DNA of 64,000 nucleotides from Halomonas litopenaei (GCF_003045775.1 NZ_PXNS01000009.1:162684-226683), one strand, 5' to 3'; shown: positions 7,998 to 15,241, counted from the stretch's first letter. Numbers and translations are program-made. Notes: generated by a model from the sequence alone, not told the origin.

Positions 7998-8427
7998 GGG
8001 CATCCTCCTTGGCGGCGATGAACTCGAGGGCGTCAGCCAGGTCGCCGACGATGGGATCGTCTGTGAAGTGGTCGAGGCCACGGTTGATGGTGTCGGTCAG
8101 CCACCCTGGCTGTCGGGTCTGCATCTCAGGGCTGGCATGGATCGCCTGATGGCACTCCCGGCAGACGGGCATAGCGAAGCTGTCCGGGGCTGTGGTGCCC
8201 ATGCCAGACAGGCCCCAGTGAAGGCCGACCACGTGATGGGCGTCAGTGGCGCAGCCACCGCACGCACAGCAGGGCAGGGACCGGACGAACGCCAGGTAAC
8301 GCTCACTGCGCCACCGGGCGTCGCTCGACGCCTTCTGTGCTGTCTTGCGGCGCTTCTGCATAGGATTACGGGCCATCGGCGCCCGGTTGCGAAGCGGTGT
8401 CTTCCGCTGGAGGGCTGATCTCCTCAC
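7990..8427 (-). CDS. Phage HNH-type recombination nuclease (DUF968/NinG-like)
   Basis: 145 residues from a GTG at 8427 that overlaps the previous stop (GTGA). The N-terminus MRRSALQRKTPLRNRAPMAR has the repeated basic RKTPLR motif typical of these phage nucleases. The core has CCACGG, then DAHHVVG, then the zinc pair MPVCRECHQAIH, so it is a Cys/His metal-finger HNH nuclease. Family members act in phage recombination or in place of RuvC-like resolvases. Confidence 0.82.
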   Translation of the reverse strand: MRRSALQRKTPLRNRAPMARNPMQKRRKTAQKASSDARWRSERYLAFVRSLPCCACGGCATDAHHVVGLHWGLSGMGTTAPDSFAMPVCRECHQAIHASPEMQTRQPGWLTDTINRGLDHFTDDPIVGDLADALEFIAAKEDAHG

Positions 8428-8573
8428 GAATCCCTCCTGTCGATCTGCTCGAGAAAGCTGCGCATCTCCCCGCGGGCCCGGCGCTTCTCCTCGCGCTGCG
8501 CCCATGCCAGGGCGGCACAGGCGCCGAGGCAGGACACGATGGCGAAGGCGAATAGGGCGAATGTCGGGTTCAT
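8424..8573 (-). CDS. Small membrane protein, 49 residues
   Basis: Starts MNPTFALFAFAIVSCLGAC, a single membrane helix, followed by a basic/acidic helical tail ending QIDRRDS. It overlaps the NinB-like stop by four bases (ATGA) and its own stop overlaps the following GTG. Too short for most gene finders but the overlaps on both sides support it. Function unknown. Confidence 0.6.
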   Translation of the reverse strand: MNPTFALFAFAIVSCLGACAALAWAQREEKRRARGEMRSFLEQIDRRDS

Positions 8574-9028
8574 GCGGCCTCCCCAAATTCTCTGGCAAGC
8601 TCCATGTATTCGCTGTCGAACGGATGGGTAAGAGGGATGCCGTACTCCGCTGCCCAGGCGTCAATCTTGGTCATGAACTGGTGCATCTCACCTGCGTCCA
8701 GATCACTTGTCTTGCGCAGTTCGTAGCGCTTCTCGATGACGCCGGTGCGCAGGTCGATGTCGCTGACCTCCTCGTGTCCGAGAAACGTGCGCTTTAGGTT
8801 TCGCTTCACTGCGTCCTTGGTCATTGCTGAGCCGTCGGCGAATGAGGCCTTACCCTTGGCAACGAAGAAGCCTGCAATCTCCTCGCACCACTTGTGGAAT
8901 AGGGCATTCTGCGGGAGCGACCGGCGCGTGCCGGTCAGCTTTACGTTGCACGGGAACCCCCTCTCTTGGAGGGCGCACTTGAGCCGCGAGAGGTCGGCAA
9001 TGCCGTTCAGCCGGATGTTGATGCTCAT
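8570..9028 (-). CDS. NinB-like recombination protein
   Basis: 152 residues starting MSINIRLNGIADLSRLKCAL. The sequence RRSLPQNALFHKWCEEIAGF, then KRNLKRTFLGHEE and a C-terminal EMHQFMTKIDAWAAEYGI match the NinB (lambda Orf) pattern. This family binds single-stranded DNA and can replace RecFOR in loading recombinase. It sits upstream of an HNH/NinG-like and a DUF1064 protein, as in lambda's nin region. Confidence 0.82.
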   Translation of the reverse strand: MSINIRLNGIADLSRLKCALQERGFPCNVKLTGTRRSLPQNALFHKWCEEIAGFFVAKGKASFADGSAMTKDAVKRNLKRTFLGHEEVSDIDLRTGVIEKRYELRKTSDLDAGEMHQFMTKIDAWAAEYGIPLTHPFDSEYMELAREFGEAA

Positions 9029-9108
9029 CCCTTGCCTCCCGCGATCACTGCCAGGGTGAGAACGCCCAGGGAGGCCCCAATGAACAGGCCGATCAGAAAT
9101 AGGGTCAT
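9025..9108 (-). CDS. 27-residue membrane peptide
   Basis: Peptide MTLFLIGLFIGASLGVLTLA plus a short tail: one hydrophobic helix. Its ATG overlaps the preceding stop and its TGA overlaps the NinB ATG, both as ATGA. Position in the translation-coupled chain supports expression; function unknown. Confidence 0.5.
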   Translation of the reverse strand: MTLFLIGLFIGASLGVLTLAVIAGGKG

Positions 9109-9335
9109 ACCACCTCCTCGCGGTACGCTTTGTCGTAGCTCCAGGAGGGCGTGATGATCTCCAGGGCGCTTTGAGGGCGTCCCTTGACGCGACGGACACG
9201 AAACTTGCCCTCTCCGCATGAGAAAACGCCGTAGCGCCTCCCGCTGATCTCGGCACGGTTCACAGCCATGTGCACGGCGTGCGCTGGGCAGTCAGTCATG
9301 GTTGATCGGTAGTTGCACTTGATGGCGGCGTTCAT
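9105..9335 (-). CDS. Phage hypothetical protein, 76 residues
   Basis: Starts MNAAIKCNYRSTMTDCPAHA at 9335, overlapping the upstream gene's stop. It has paired cysteines near the N-terminus (KC, DC) and a beta-rich middle (RYGVFSCGEGKFRVRRVKGR). No family recognised. Confidence 0.5.
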   Translation of the reverse strand: MNAAIKCNYRSTMTDCPAHAVHMAVNRAEISGRRYGVFSCGEGKFRVRRVKGRPQSALEIITPSWSYDKAYREEVV

Positions 9336-9895
9336 GCGGCGGCCCTCCTGCGCATACTCATGATCAGGGAGCGGCGGCGCTTGGCGTTCTCCCTGGCCCA
9401 ACGGCGGTAGTTAGGGCCCAGCACGCCGATCTGCTTGTGGACCCACGAATTGCTGACCTCGTAGCCGATGGCATTGAGGTAGGCGGTGCACTCCGAGCAG
9501 TTCATGCCCTTGAAGTCGATGCAGTCGCCCAGGATGTCGTGGATCTCGGCCACCAGGGCTGCGTCTTTCCGGCGAAAGGCCCCGGCCCGCTCTGGGTTGC
9601 ACAGCCCCATGTCGGCGGCCTTGCCCCGTACCGAAATGCGTGAGCGCCCCAGCTTGTCGGCTGCCTGCTGGTAGGTAGCGCCGCTGGCAATGATCTGCTC
9701 GAGCCTGTCCAGCTCCTGGCGTGTCCAGGGTTGGCGGGGGCCGGCCTGGCGAGCCAGGCCCAAGTCCCACGCCTTGTGGTTGACAGAGCTCTTGGTCCGG
9801 CCAAGCTCCTCGGCGATGGCTCGGTGGGTAACGCCTTCGGCCAGGCGCTGGCGAAGGGTGGTCAACTCGGCCTCGGTCCAGATGCGCCCGCTCAT
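9332..9895 (-). CDS. Tandem helix-turn-helix DNA-binding phage protein
   Basis: 187 residues with two SANT/GcrA-like helix-turn-helix units. The first is W TEAELTTLRQRLAEGVTHRA near residue 6, the second W TRQELDRLEQIIASGATYQQ near residue 57. Each is followed by an AEELGR or ADKLGR recognition-helix segment. A zinc-finger-like patch (NCSECTAYL) lies near 130 and the C-terminus is strongly basic. It is homologous to the plus-strand protein at 19173. Probably a transcription regulator of the phage; function not established. Confidence 0.7.
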   Translation of the reverse strand: MSGRIWTEAELTTLRQRLAEGVTHRAIAEELGRTKSSVNHKAWDLGLARQAGPRQPWTRQELDRLEQIIASGATYQQAADKLGRSRISVRGKAADMGLCNPERAGAFRRKDAALVAEIHDILGDCIDFKGMNCSECTAYLNAIGYEVSNSWVHKQIGVLGPNYRRWARENAKRRRSLIMSMRRRAAA

Positions 9896-10686
9896 GCATC
9901 ACCCCCTTCGGCGAGAATCCCTTTGATTCGAGCGATGGTTTCTTCGGTGCTCTTCGGCGGCTCTTCGCCACGGGTTCGCCAGAAATCCTCCGCCTCCTGC
10001 TGAGCCTTTCGCTCACTGGCCTCTTGGGCCTTGCGGATATCGCTTTTCATCTCATCGCTTTCGAGAAGGGCTATCCGGTCATCCAGCTCGCCGCCTTCGA
10101 GGAGTCGATTGCACAGCGCCTCGTACTCGGCAAAGAACACCTTGCGCAGCCGGTATCGCTCGCCTTCGCTGGAGCAGTGGCGAAGATCCCAGGAGCCGGT
10201 GGCAGTGGTGGCGTCCATGACGGCCTGGTGGCTCCAGTGGTGCTCCATAATCCGGCCTGCATAGGTGCAAGCCTCGCGGAAGGCGATCTCGGGTTCCGGC
10301 AGCCCGAAGTCTTTCAGGCTCGGTTTGAAGATTCGGCAGAGCTCAGCGATGGATGGCGGCCAGTTCCCGCCCTCGAGCTTGATTTCTTCAATGGCCATGT
10401 CGAGCGATTCCATCGTCGGCAGTGATGACCACCTCGCCATCGAAAATCCGAGCTCCCGCTTGGCCAGTTGAAGCATCTCGTTCGTCGAGAACGACATCCG
10501 CCAGGTCCTCGGAAAAATCGCCTCCAGCCGAGTAAACGCCCGGTTCACCAGCGCCTGAATCTCCTCCTTGCGCTCCTCCTTCGTCGAACAGGCCTTCCGC
10601 CCAGGAGGTGTCGTAGGGGTCTGCGAGGCTCGCTGCGACACGATCCTGCTCTGCGCGACGGTTGCCAGCTGAGATGCGGTTTTCAT
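9892..10686 (-). CDS. Replication protein P (helicase loader), lambda P-like
   Basis: 264 residues. The segment ALVNRAFTRLEAIFPRTW followed by FSTNEMLQLAKRELG and a WPPSIAELCRIFKP motif is the replication P signature. This protein recruits the host DnaB helicase to the O-bound origin. Strong ribosome site CAAGGAG 6-7 bases before ATG 10686. Its first 100 codons overlap the 3' end of the O gene by 299 bases in another frame, much more than usual, and the conserved part of P begins inside the overlap. Confidence 0.85.
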   Translation of the reverse strand: MKTASQLATVAQSRIVSQRASQTPTTPPGRKACSTKEERKEEIQALVNRAFTRLEAIFPRTWRMSFSTNEMLQLAKRELGFSMARWSSLPTMESLDMAIEEIKLEGGNWPPSIAELCRIFKPSLKDFGLPEPEIAFREACTYAGRIMEHHWSHQAVMDATTATGSWDLRHCSSEGERYRLRKVFFAEYEALCNRLLEGGELDDRIALLESDEMKSDIRKAQEASERKAQQEAEDFWRTRGEEPPKSTEETIARIKGILAEGGDA

Positions 10687-11503
10687 GACGAGACTCCTTG
10701 AGCTTCTTGACCTGGATTTCGAGCTGATCCCACTTGGCGCGCAGCTTGGCGGGGCTGAGGATGACGACTGACCAGAACTGGTGTTGGGCAGTCCAGGTGA
10801 TCAGGAAACGGATTTGTTCGACGGTGCGCTCGTCACGGGTTCGCATCAGGCGAAACTCGTTTGCCCAGGAGCTCATGTTCGGACGCTTGGGGTTGGTCAG
10901 GTCGGCACTGATGGCGGCGAACATTTGCTCGGCCATCTCGTGGTCAACGGGGTCACCCCATTTCTTCGGCGAGGATTTCTTCGAGGACTTTCTAGAACCT
11001 TTAGGTTCTAGAGTGTCTGTAGTGTCTGTATTTGTGTCCCCATCTTGGGGGCGTTTTTCGTCCCCATTTTGGGGTCGGAGTCCCCAAGTTGGATCATGCT
11101 TCCGTTTTGGGGACACCCGAGACTTTTGAGCCGAGAAATCCCACTCGCTGATGCGGGTATTGATGCCGATCGGTGCCTGCGAGCCGCCATCGCGACGAAG
11201 AACCTTCTTGGCCAACAGGCCGTTCACGGTTTCGCTGCAACGCTTGGTCGTCAGGCCGGTCATCTTGGCCAGTACGCTTTGCGAGAGGCGTGCTGAGGAG
11301 CGATCCCACCCGAAGGTGGCTCGCTCTACTGCACGGACGACACGGGCCTCTCTACTCGTCAATGGCGCCTTGCAAAGCGCCTCGACGATAGCGTTGGCAG
11401 TACGGACATATCCGTCTTCCAACTGTGCCCCCTTGCTTTCAGGCTCGGGTACTTCCCGGGCCTCGAAACGCTCGTGGTCGGAGATACGGGCCAGATTGCT
11501 CAT
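10388..11503 (-). CDS. Replication initiator protein O, lambda O-like
   Basis: 371 residues from MSNLARISDHERF. The N-terminal winged-helix region (LEDGYVRTANAIVEALCKAP, LTSREARVVRAVERATFGW, LSQSVLAKMTGL) matches phage replication protein O, which binds origin iterons. A Ser/Lys/Asp/Thr-rich linker holds repeated WG-PQNGD-like segments (near residues 165-190). In lambda the iterons lie inside this part of O. The region about 10990-11110 shows repeated TTGGGG/CCCCAA words that are candidate iterons. The tail DPYDTSWAEGLFDEGG resembles other O termini. Confidence 0.85.
   Translation of the reverse strand: MSNLARISDHERFEAREVPEPESKGAQLEDGYVRTANAIVEALCKAPLTSREARVVRAVERATFGWDRSSARLSQSVLAKMTGLTTKRCSETVNGLLAKKVLRRDGGSQAPIGINTRISEWDFSAQKSRVSPKRKHDPTWGLRPQNGDEKRPQDGDTNTDTTDTLEPKGSRKSSKKSSPKKWGDPVDHEMAEQMFAAISADLTNPKRPNMSSWANEFRLMRTRDERTVEQIRFLITWTAQHQFWSVVILSPAKLRAKWDQLEIQVKKLKESRHENRISAGNRRAEQDRVAASLADPYDTSWAEGLFDEGGAQGGDSGAGEPGVYSAGGDFSEDLADVVLDERDASTGQAGARIFDGEVVITADDGIARHGH
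10990..11115. repeat. Candidate origin iterons inside the O gene
   Basis: The plus strand repeats the words TCCCCATCTTGGGG, TCCCCATTTTGGGG, TCCCCAAGTTGG and TTTTGGGGACAC within about 80 bases (11037-11117). These near-palindromic TCCCCA-N-TTGGGG units are in the centre of the O coding sequence, the location of ori in lambda. The spacing is about 20-28 bases. The role as O-binding sites is inferred. Confidence 0.55.
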
Positions 11504-12195
11504 GCCACGTCCTCCAGCTTGTGCTGAGCCCACAGGCCGGCAATCCAGTTGACGCCCTTGGGTGTGAATTTGGCCTGGCTGTAGGAGTGCCCGCCGTCCT
11601 CGGTGACGCCGGTCTTAACGACGAAGCGGTCAGCGTCGATGTGCTGCTGGTACGGCATCCACTCGCCGCCCAAGCGGTACATGACACGGCTGTCTTGCAG
11701 GAAGGCGCGGAACTCGCGCTCGTTGGCCTGGAGCAGCTTGGCGACCTGGCGGAATCCCTTGTTGCCGGAGTCGGCGGAGACGTAGCGCTCTACGAACTCG
11801 ACGGCAGGCTTGGCGTGCTCAAGGGCGGCCTCAGCGCGCAGCTTGCTCTCAACCTCATCGGCCCAGGCACGGGCGGCTTCGACAGGGTTGGTGAAGTCGG
11901 GCAGGGCAGGCTTGGCCTCCTGCTGCTCGAGTTGCTGCCACCGGTCTACAACAGCGGCGGTGAACTCCGGGGAGAGGCGAGCAACCAGCACCAGGGAGTC
12001 ACGCTTGTTGAACCGGTACTCCTGATAGGTATTGCCACGGTGCTCGTAGTCGAACGTCGCCAGTGGCGAGGTTAAAATCTGATCAGCGGCCAGGCGCTCG
12101 GCTGACTTCCGGACGGCGTCGTGGCGACTTCCGGTCAGTTCCGCGATCTCGCGGCTCGACATGGTGGGCTTGCTGGTTTCGATGATGTCGTTCAT
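11500..12195 (-). CDS. Phage regulatory protein Rha / antirepressor (KilAC) family
   Basis: 231 residues. The N-terminus MSSREIAELTGSRHDAVRKS and the segment YRFNKRDSLVLVARLSPEF identify the Rha domain. The C-terminal half (KGFRQVAKLLQANEREFRAF and FTPKGVNWIAGLW) is an antirepressor KilAC/ANT domain. Such proteins counteract lysogenic repression or block hosts lacking IHF. It follows the cII-like gene in the leftward early operon and overlaps the O start by four bases. Confidence 0.88.
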   Translation of the reverse strand: MNDIIETSKPTMSSREIAELTGSRHDAVRKSAERLAADQILTSPLATFDYEHRGNTYQEYRFNKRDSLVLVARLSPEFTAAVVDRWQQLEQQEAKPALPDFTNPVEAARAWADEVESKLRAEAALEHAKPAVEFVERYVSADSGNKGFRQVAKLLQANEREFRAFLQDSRVMYRLGGEWMPYQQHIDADRFVVKTGVTEDGGHSYSQAKFTPKGVNWIAGLWAQHKLEDVA

Positions 12196-12219
12196 ACTTT
12201 GATCACCTTTTGAAGTAGT

Positions 12220-12254
12220 GAAGCCCCGTTCTGGTTGGTCGCCGGCGGGGCTTC
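12220..12254. other. Hairpin between Rha and CII-like genes
   Basis: Perfect 9-bp inverted repeat GAAGCCCCG / CGGGGCTTC separated by 17 bases. No T-run follows on the leftward strand, so it may be an attenuator or RNA stability element, not a simple terminator. Confidence 0.45.
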
Positions 12255-12261
12255 GTTGCGT

Positions 12262-12708
12262 TTAGGCCTTGGCCAGTCTCGGCTCGGCCATTTCCTCCAG
12301 CTCCGCCTCAAGCGAGGTCAGGGCGTCAATCTCAGCGCGCACCGCCTTGCGGATCTCTTTGCGCTCCTGAGCACTGATTCGGTTATCTGCCAGCGCGTCA
12401 CGCACTGTTTGCGCCACTGTCCCGGCTGCGACCTGATGGTTGATCACCAGATCAAACAGGGTGGCGTCGTCGTCTCGTGCGCCTTTCTGAATCGCCACCA
12501 TCCCCATCTGATCGAGAAGCGGCTGCACCAGGCGTGCATCGCGAGCAAAGCGGATCAGCTGGAAGTACTTGCTCAGGGATAGCGGCCGCCCGTTGTTCGG
12601 GTTGAGCTGTGCGGACAGGCAGTTGTAGGTCATCCCCAAATCCCCAGCGAGGCGCTCTAGCCCGTATTCCTTTGCCACTTCCTGAATCGATGCTGTGAAT
12701 TTATCCAT
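12262..12708 (-). CDS. Phage regulatory protein CII (CP76-type)
   Basis: 148 residues from MDKFTASIQEVAKEYGLERL. The central segment GMTYNCLSAQLNPNNGRPLS followed by LSKYFQLIRF is characteristic of the phage regulatory CII family (PF06892 type). It is an early transcription regulator downstream of cro and probably activates lysogeny promoters. The extension to 12786 in the same frame overlaps the Cro gene and has no better start. Confidence 0.82.
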   Translation of the reverse strand: MDKFTASIQEVAKEYGLERLAGDLGMTYNCLSAQLNPNNGRPLSLSKYFQLIRFARDARLVQPLLDQMGMVAIQKGARDDDATLFDLVINHQVAAGTVAQTVRDALADNRISAQERKEIRKAVRAEIDALTSLEAELEEMAEPRLAKA

Positions 12709-12775
12709 GTGTTGAACTCTGCTCTGTTCTCGATCCTGTCGGCGGTGACAGGGCGGGGTTAATCTATGGGTGTGG

Positions 12776-12952
12776 TTAAGCGGCACTGGGCCGGGCCTTC
12801 AACTTCCCCTTGCTCAACCGCTCAATCTGGTACTGGCGGAGAGTAGGAACGTCCTCACCCCACTGGGTGATCGCTGAGGGGGAAACTCCGATGGCTCGAG
12901 CCAGGTCGATCTTCTTGCCGCCGAAATACTTGATTGCGTCTGCGGTAGTCAT
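12776..12952 (-). CDS. Cro-like repressor (YdaS/Cro HTH)
   Basis: 58 residues starting MTTADAIKYFGGKKIDLARA, with helix-turn-helix IDLARAIGVSPSAITQW. Small size, leftward transcription away from cI and operators in the intergenic gap mark it as Cro, the early lytic regulator that shuts off cI. The upstream part of the frame (to 13045) would run through the operators, so the internal ATG with AGGAGGTCCCC upstream is the start. Confidence 0.85.
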   Translation of the reverse strand: MTTADAIKYFGGKKIDLARAIGVSPSAITQWGEDVPTLRQYQIERLSKGKLKARPSAA

Positions 12953-12974
12953 GGGGACCTCCTGTATGCAGCAA

Positions 12975-13038
12975 TTTAAGCATGCTGAAGTGCTTTCCGC
13001 AAGCATACTGAAAGGCGATGGGTTTAAGCTCGCTAAAA
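12975..13038. promoter_or_regulatory. Right-operator cluster: three CI/Cro sites
   Basis: Three related 15-16-mers lie at 12975 (TTTAAGCATGCTGAA), 12998 (CGCAAGCATACTGAAA) and 13023 (TTTAAGCTCGCTAAAA), 23 and 25 bases apart, between cro and cI. The spacing resembles lambda OR1-3. The third site overlaps the cI start codon region, which would let the repressor limit its own expression. Confidence 0.75.
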
Positions 13039-13736
13039 TGAACATCAGCGACCGAATCCGTCAGGCCATCGAGCACAGCGGGCAATCCAAGAGCGCGATT
13101 GCCAAGCGATGCCAGGTCAGCCCGTCCGCCGTCACCCAGTGGCTGAGCGGCGAAACCAAGGCGCCAAAAGCCGAGAAGCTGCTGAAGCTCGCTCGCGCTA
13201 CGGGCGTGTCCTATACCTGGCTCGTCGAGGGGAAGGGGCTGATGCATGGGCGCCCCAAGGATGAGCTGGAGTTCCATGAAACCGAGATCGTCGAGGACGA
13301 TGCGCCCTTGGCGTCCGACGAGATCGAGATCCCGTTCTTCAGGGAGGTGGAGATGGCTGCCGGAGACGGCCGCACCCAGGTCATTGAAAACCATGGGCAG
13401 TACATGAAGTTCAGTCTGGCGCGCCTGGCTCGAGCCGGTGTCCAGCCCCATAATGCGGCCTGCGCCACGCTTACCGGCACGTCAATGGAACCGGTGATCA
13501 TGGATGGCTCGCCCATCGGCATCGATAAAGGCACCACACACATTGTTGATGGCCAGATATACGCCCTGGATCACGGGGGTATGCTGCGAGTGAAGCGACT
13601 GTACCGCGCGCCGCTCAACCGAATGCGCGTGGTGAGCGACAACCAGATCGAGTATCCAGAAGAGACGTACAGCATCAGCGACCCCGACGCGCCAAAAATC
13701 ATTGGCCGGGTCTTCTGGTGGGAAGTCTTCGCATAA
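13038..13736 (+). CDS. CI-like phage repressor (HTH plus S24 peptidase)
   Basis: 232 residues. The N-terminal HTH (SAIAKRCQVSPSAVTQWLSG) binds operators. The C-terminal LexA/S24 domain has Ala108-Gly109 as the likely autocleavage bond (MAAGDG), Ser149 in GTSMEP and Lys186 in LRVKRL as the catalytic pair. RecA-stimulated self-cleavage would induce the prophage. All key residues are present, so it should be SOS-inducible. Start chosen at ATG 13038, adjacent to the third operator; the upstream frame to 12810 runs antisense to cro. Confidence 0.93.
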   Translation: MNISDRIRQAIEHSGQSKSAIAKRCQVSPSAVTQWLSGETKAPKAEKLLKLARATGVSYTWLVEGKGLMHGRPKDELEFHETEIVEDDAPLASDEIEIPFFREVEMAAGDGRTQVIENHGQYMKFSLARLARAGVQPHNAACATLTGTSMEPVIMDGSPIGIDKGTTHIVDGQIYALDHGGMLRVKRLYRAPLNRMRVVSDNQIEYPEETYSISDPDAPKIIGRVFWWEVFA

Positions 13737-13759
13737 ACCTTTAACAGCACTGAAAATTT

Positions 13760-13782
13760 GCCCGCCCTGAGCGGGCTTTTTT
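13760..13782 (+). terminator. Rho-independent terminator of cI
   Basis: Stem GCCCGC / GCGGGC with loop CCTGA followed by a T-run, 24 bases after the cI stop. Confidence 0.9.
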
Positions 13783-13792
13783 GCGCCTTGTG

Positions 13793-13853
13793 TTTCAGTA
13801 AACTGAAATTTATTTAAGCATTCTGCTTGACGATTCATTTCAGCATGCTTAAA
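13793..13853. promoter_or_regulatory. Left-operator cluster: three more CI/Cro-type sites
   Basis: Sites at 13793 (TTTCAGTAAACTGAAA), 13813 (TTTAAGCATTCTGCTT) and 13838 (TTTCAGCATGCTTAAA). The last is the exact inverse of the 15-mer at 12975. They lie beyond the cI terminator, in front of the rightward early genes, like lambda OL relative to OR. The 240 bases from here to the gene at 14095 hold no other gene that I can support and should contain the promoter and leader. Confidence 0.75.
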
Positions 13854-14094
13854 TTGGGAAGCGTGGACAGGGCAGCAGCCCACCACCCGAGCTACCGGAT
13901 GTAGCCGACGCGATGAAGCCCGAACGTCTGGAACATAGGGTGGAGCCGAGAGCGAGCTGGACTGAGTTGCCAGTAGCTGAGATGCCCGAGAGGGATGACG
14001 TTAAGCAGAAGGATTCCGACGCCCTGCACAGCGGGGCGTCATCCACCAGCCTTCTCGCCGAGAGGGCTGATGGATGACAACGGGAGGCGGCGAC

Positions 14095-14316
14095 ATGATC
14101 AAGCGGGCGTATTTCTACTCAGCGACTCGGCGCAACAAGAGTGGGGAGTATGCATGGTGGCAAGGCACCTTCTCGATTCGCTCTTGGTTTCCAGCGTCGG
14201 CAAGAGATCTTGCTGAGATTGCCAAGGGAAAGGCGAGGAAGGGGATGGATGAGATTTCAGCGGGGCAGGTTTGGCACGACAGGACTCCGCGCTTAGTGGC
14301 CTTGAACCGTTTATGA
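14095..14316 (+). CDS. Phage hypothetical protein, 73 residues
   Basis: Starts MIKRAYFYSATRRNKSGEYA after a GGGAGG ribosome site. Aromatic-rich beta pattern, no known family. First gene of the rightward early operon, where lambdoid phages carry N-like or host-takeover genes. Confidence 0.55.
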   Translation: MIKRAYFYSATRRNKSGEYAWWQGTFSIRSWFPASARDLAEIAKGKARKGMDEISAGQVWHDRTPRLVALNRL

Positions 14317-14334
14317 CCACCCAGGAGAGACGCA

Positions 14335-14604
14335 ATGAGTGATTCCACCAGCAAGCTGAAAGAGCTGTACCAACAGGCTCGCCAACATCAGGCGGTAATC
14401 GAAGCGCATGAGAAGCGGGGGCGGGAGCTCTCCGACAAGCAGGAGGAGATCGAGACAGCCATGATGAACGAGATGGCTGCCATTGCAGGGGATGACAGCC
14501 AACCCTTCTCTAACTCTGCCTTAGTCCTTCTTGGTCGGGTACTTGCCCTCGCGGACCAGAAGGTGCTCTACAACTTGAACGCGAGCACTAAGGTTGGCGA
14601 ATAG
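14335..14604 (+). CDS. Phage hypothetical protein, coiled-coil, 89 residues
   Basis: Starts MSDSTSKLKELYQQARQHQA after AGGAGA. The first 55 residues form a charged coiled coil; the tail overlaps, in antisense, the end of the leftward gene at 14521. Function unknown. Confidence 0.5.
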   Translation: MSDSTSKLKELYQQARQHQAVIEAHEKRGRELSDKQEEIETAMMNEMAAIAGDDSQPFSNSALVLLGRVLALADQKVLYNLNASTKVGE

Positions 14605-14772
14605 GTTTGTCATGCTCGACTGAGCGAATGTCAGATCCTGGGCCGCCTTTGGGTCCAGTCCCGCGAGGCGTCCTTGGAGTGTCGATAGGCGGCTGATGAG
14701 CTCTTGATGCTGCTCCTCAAAGTCTACTTCCAGGGCCGCCACCTTGGGCAGCCTCAGGCTTCCGTCAGACAT
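14521..14772 (-). CDS. Leftward small phage protein, coiled-coil, 83 residues
   Basis: From MSDGSLRLPKVAALEVDFEE with AAGGA upstream; helical throughout (HQELISRLSTLQGRLAGLD, SMTNLFANLSARVQVVEHLL). It is convergent with, and overlaps by 84 bases, the plus-strand gene ending at 14604. Both frames have good ribosome sites. It may be an independently expressed accessory gene. Confidence 0.55.
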   Translation of the reverse strand: MSDGSLRLPKVAALEVDFEEQHQELISRLSTLQGRLAGLDPKAAQDLTFAQSSMTNLFANLSARVQVVEHLLVREGKYPTKKD

Positions 14773-14920
14773 CAGACTTTCCTTATGTTGCGGTGTGGAA
14801 ATCACAGCATAGGAAAGAAACGCGTCACCTGCGTAGTGGTGAGGCAGCCGGGGCTGACCGGCAACGCGATCCCATGCGTCAGTTGGGCCCAGCGCCCTGC
14901 CCCGGGCCAGAGTACGGGGC

Positions 14921-14989
14921 CATCGAAGTGGCGGTTGAGAAGGCCGGGAGCGCCCAGCCGTCCCTTAAAGGGCAGCCGCCACCTCGATG
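14921..14989 (+). ncRNA. Candidate structured RNA or leader element
   Basis: CATCGAAGTGGCGGTTG (14921) pairs with CAGCCGCCACCTCGATG (14973) over 17 positions with one mismatch and one G-U pair. The enclosed part has its own CCCTT/AAGGG hairpin. A strong terminator follows at 15020. The 286 bases between the genes at 14772 and 15059 contain no protein gene that I can support, so a small RNA or antitermination leader is plausible (inference). Confidence 0.4.
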
Positions 14990-15019
14990 CACCCGCACCA
15001 CCATCTGTTCCCTGCATTT

Positions 15020-15043
15020 GCCCGCCACCGTGCGGGCTTTTTT
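15020..15043 (+). terminator. Rho-independent terminator in the rightward early region
   Basis: Stem GCCCGC / GCGGGC with a six-base loop and six T's, 16 bases before the next start codon. Rightward transcripts would have to read through it, which is consistent with phage antitermination. Confidence 0.85.
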
Positions 15044-15058
15044 CTTCCAGGAGGTCGC

Positions 15059-15241
15059 ATGACCGCAGACACAGCACGCCGTCGCCTCGGGCTGCGGCCT
15101 CTCATCGGCGAGCAATGGGCCGACAAGATCATCACGAGCGAGCACCGCAAGCGGTGGTTGCGCAAAGAGCGCTGGCAGCGTCGCAAGGCCATGGCGGCCA
15201 AGGGTGTAACGCCGCCGATTGAGATTTGGAGGGCGGTATGA
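15059..15241 (+). CDS. Small basic phage protein, 60 residues
   Basis: MTADTARRRLGLRPLIGEQW with a very basic helical middle (HRKRWLRKERWQRRKAMAAK). Ribosome site CAGGAGGTC. It overlaps the next start by four bases. It could bind nucleic acid; no family recognised. Confidence 0.6.
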   Translation: MTADTARRRLGLRPLIGEQWADKIITSEHRKRWLRKERWQRRKAMAAKGVTPPIEIWRAV

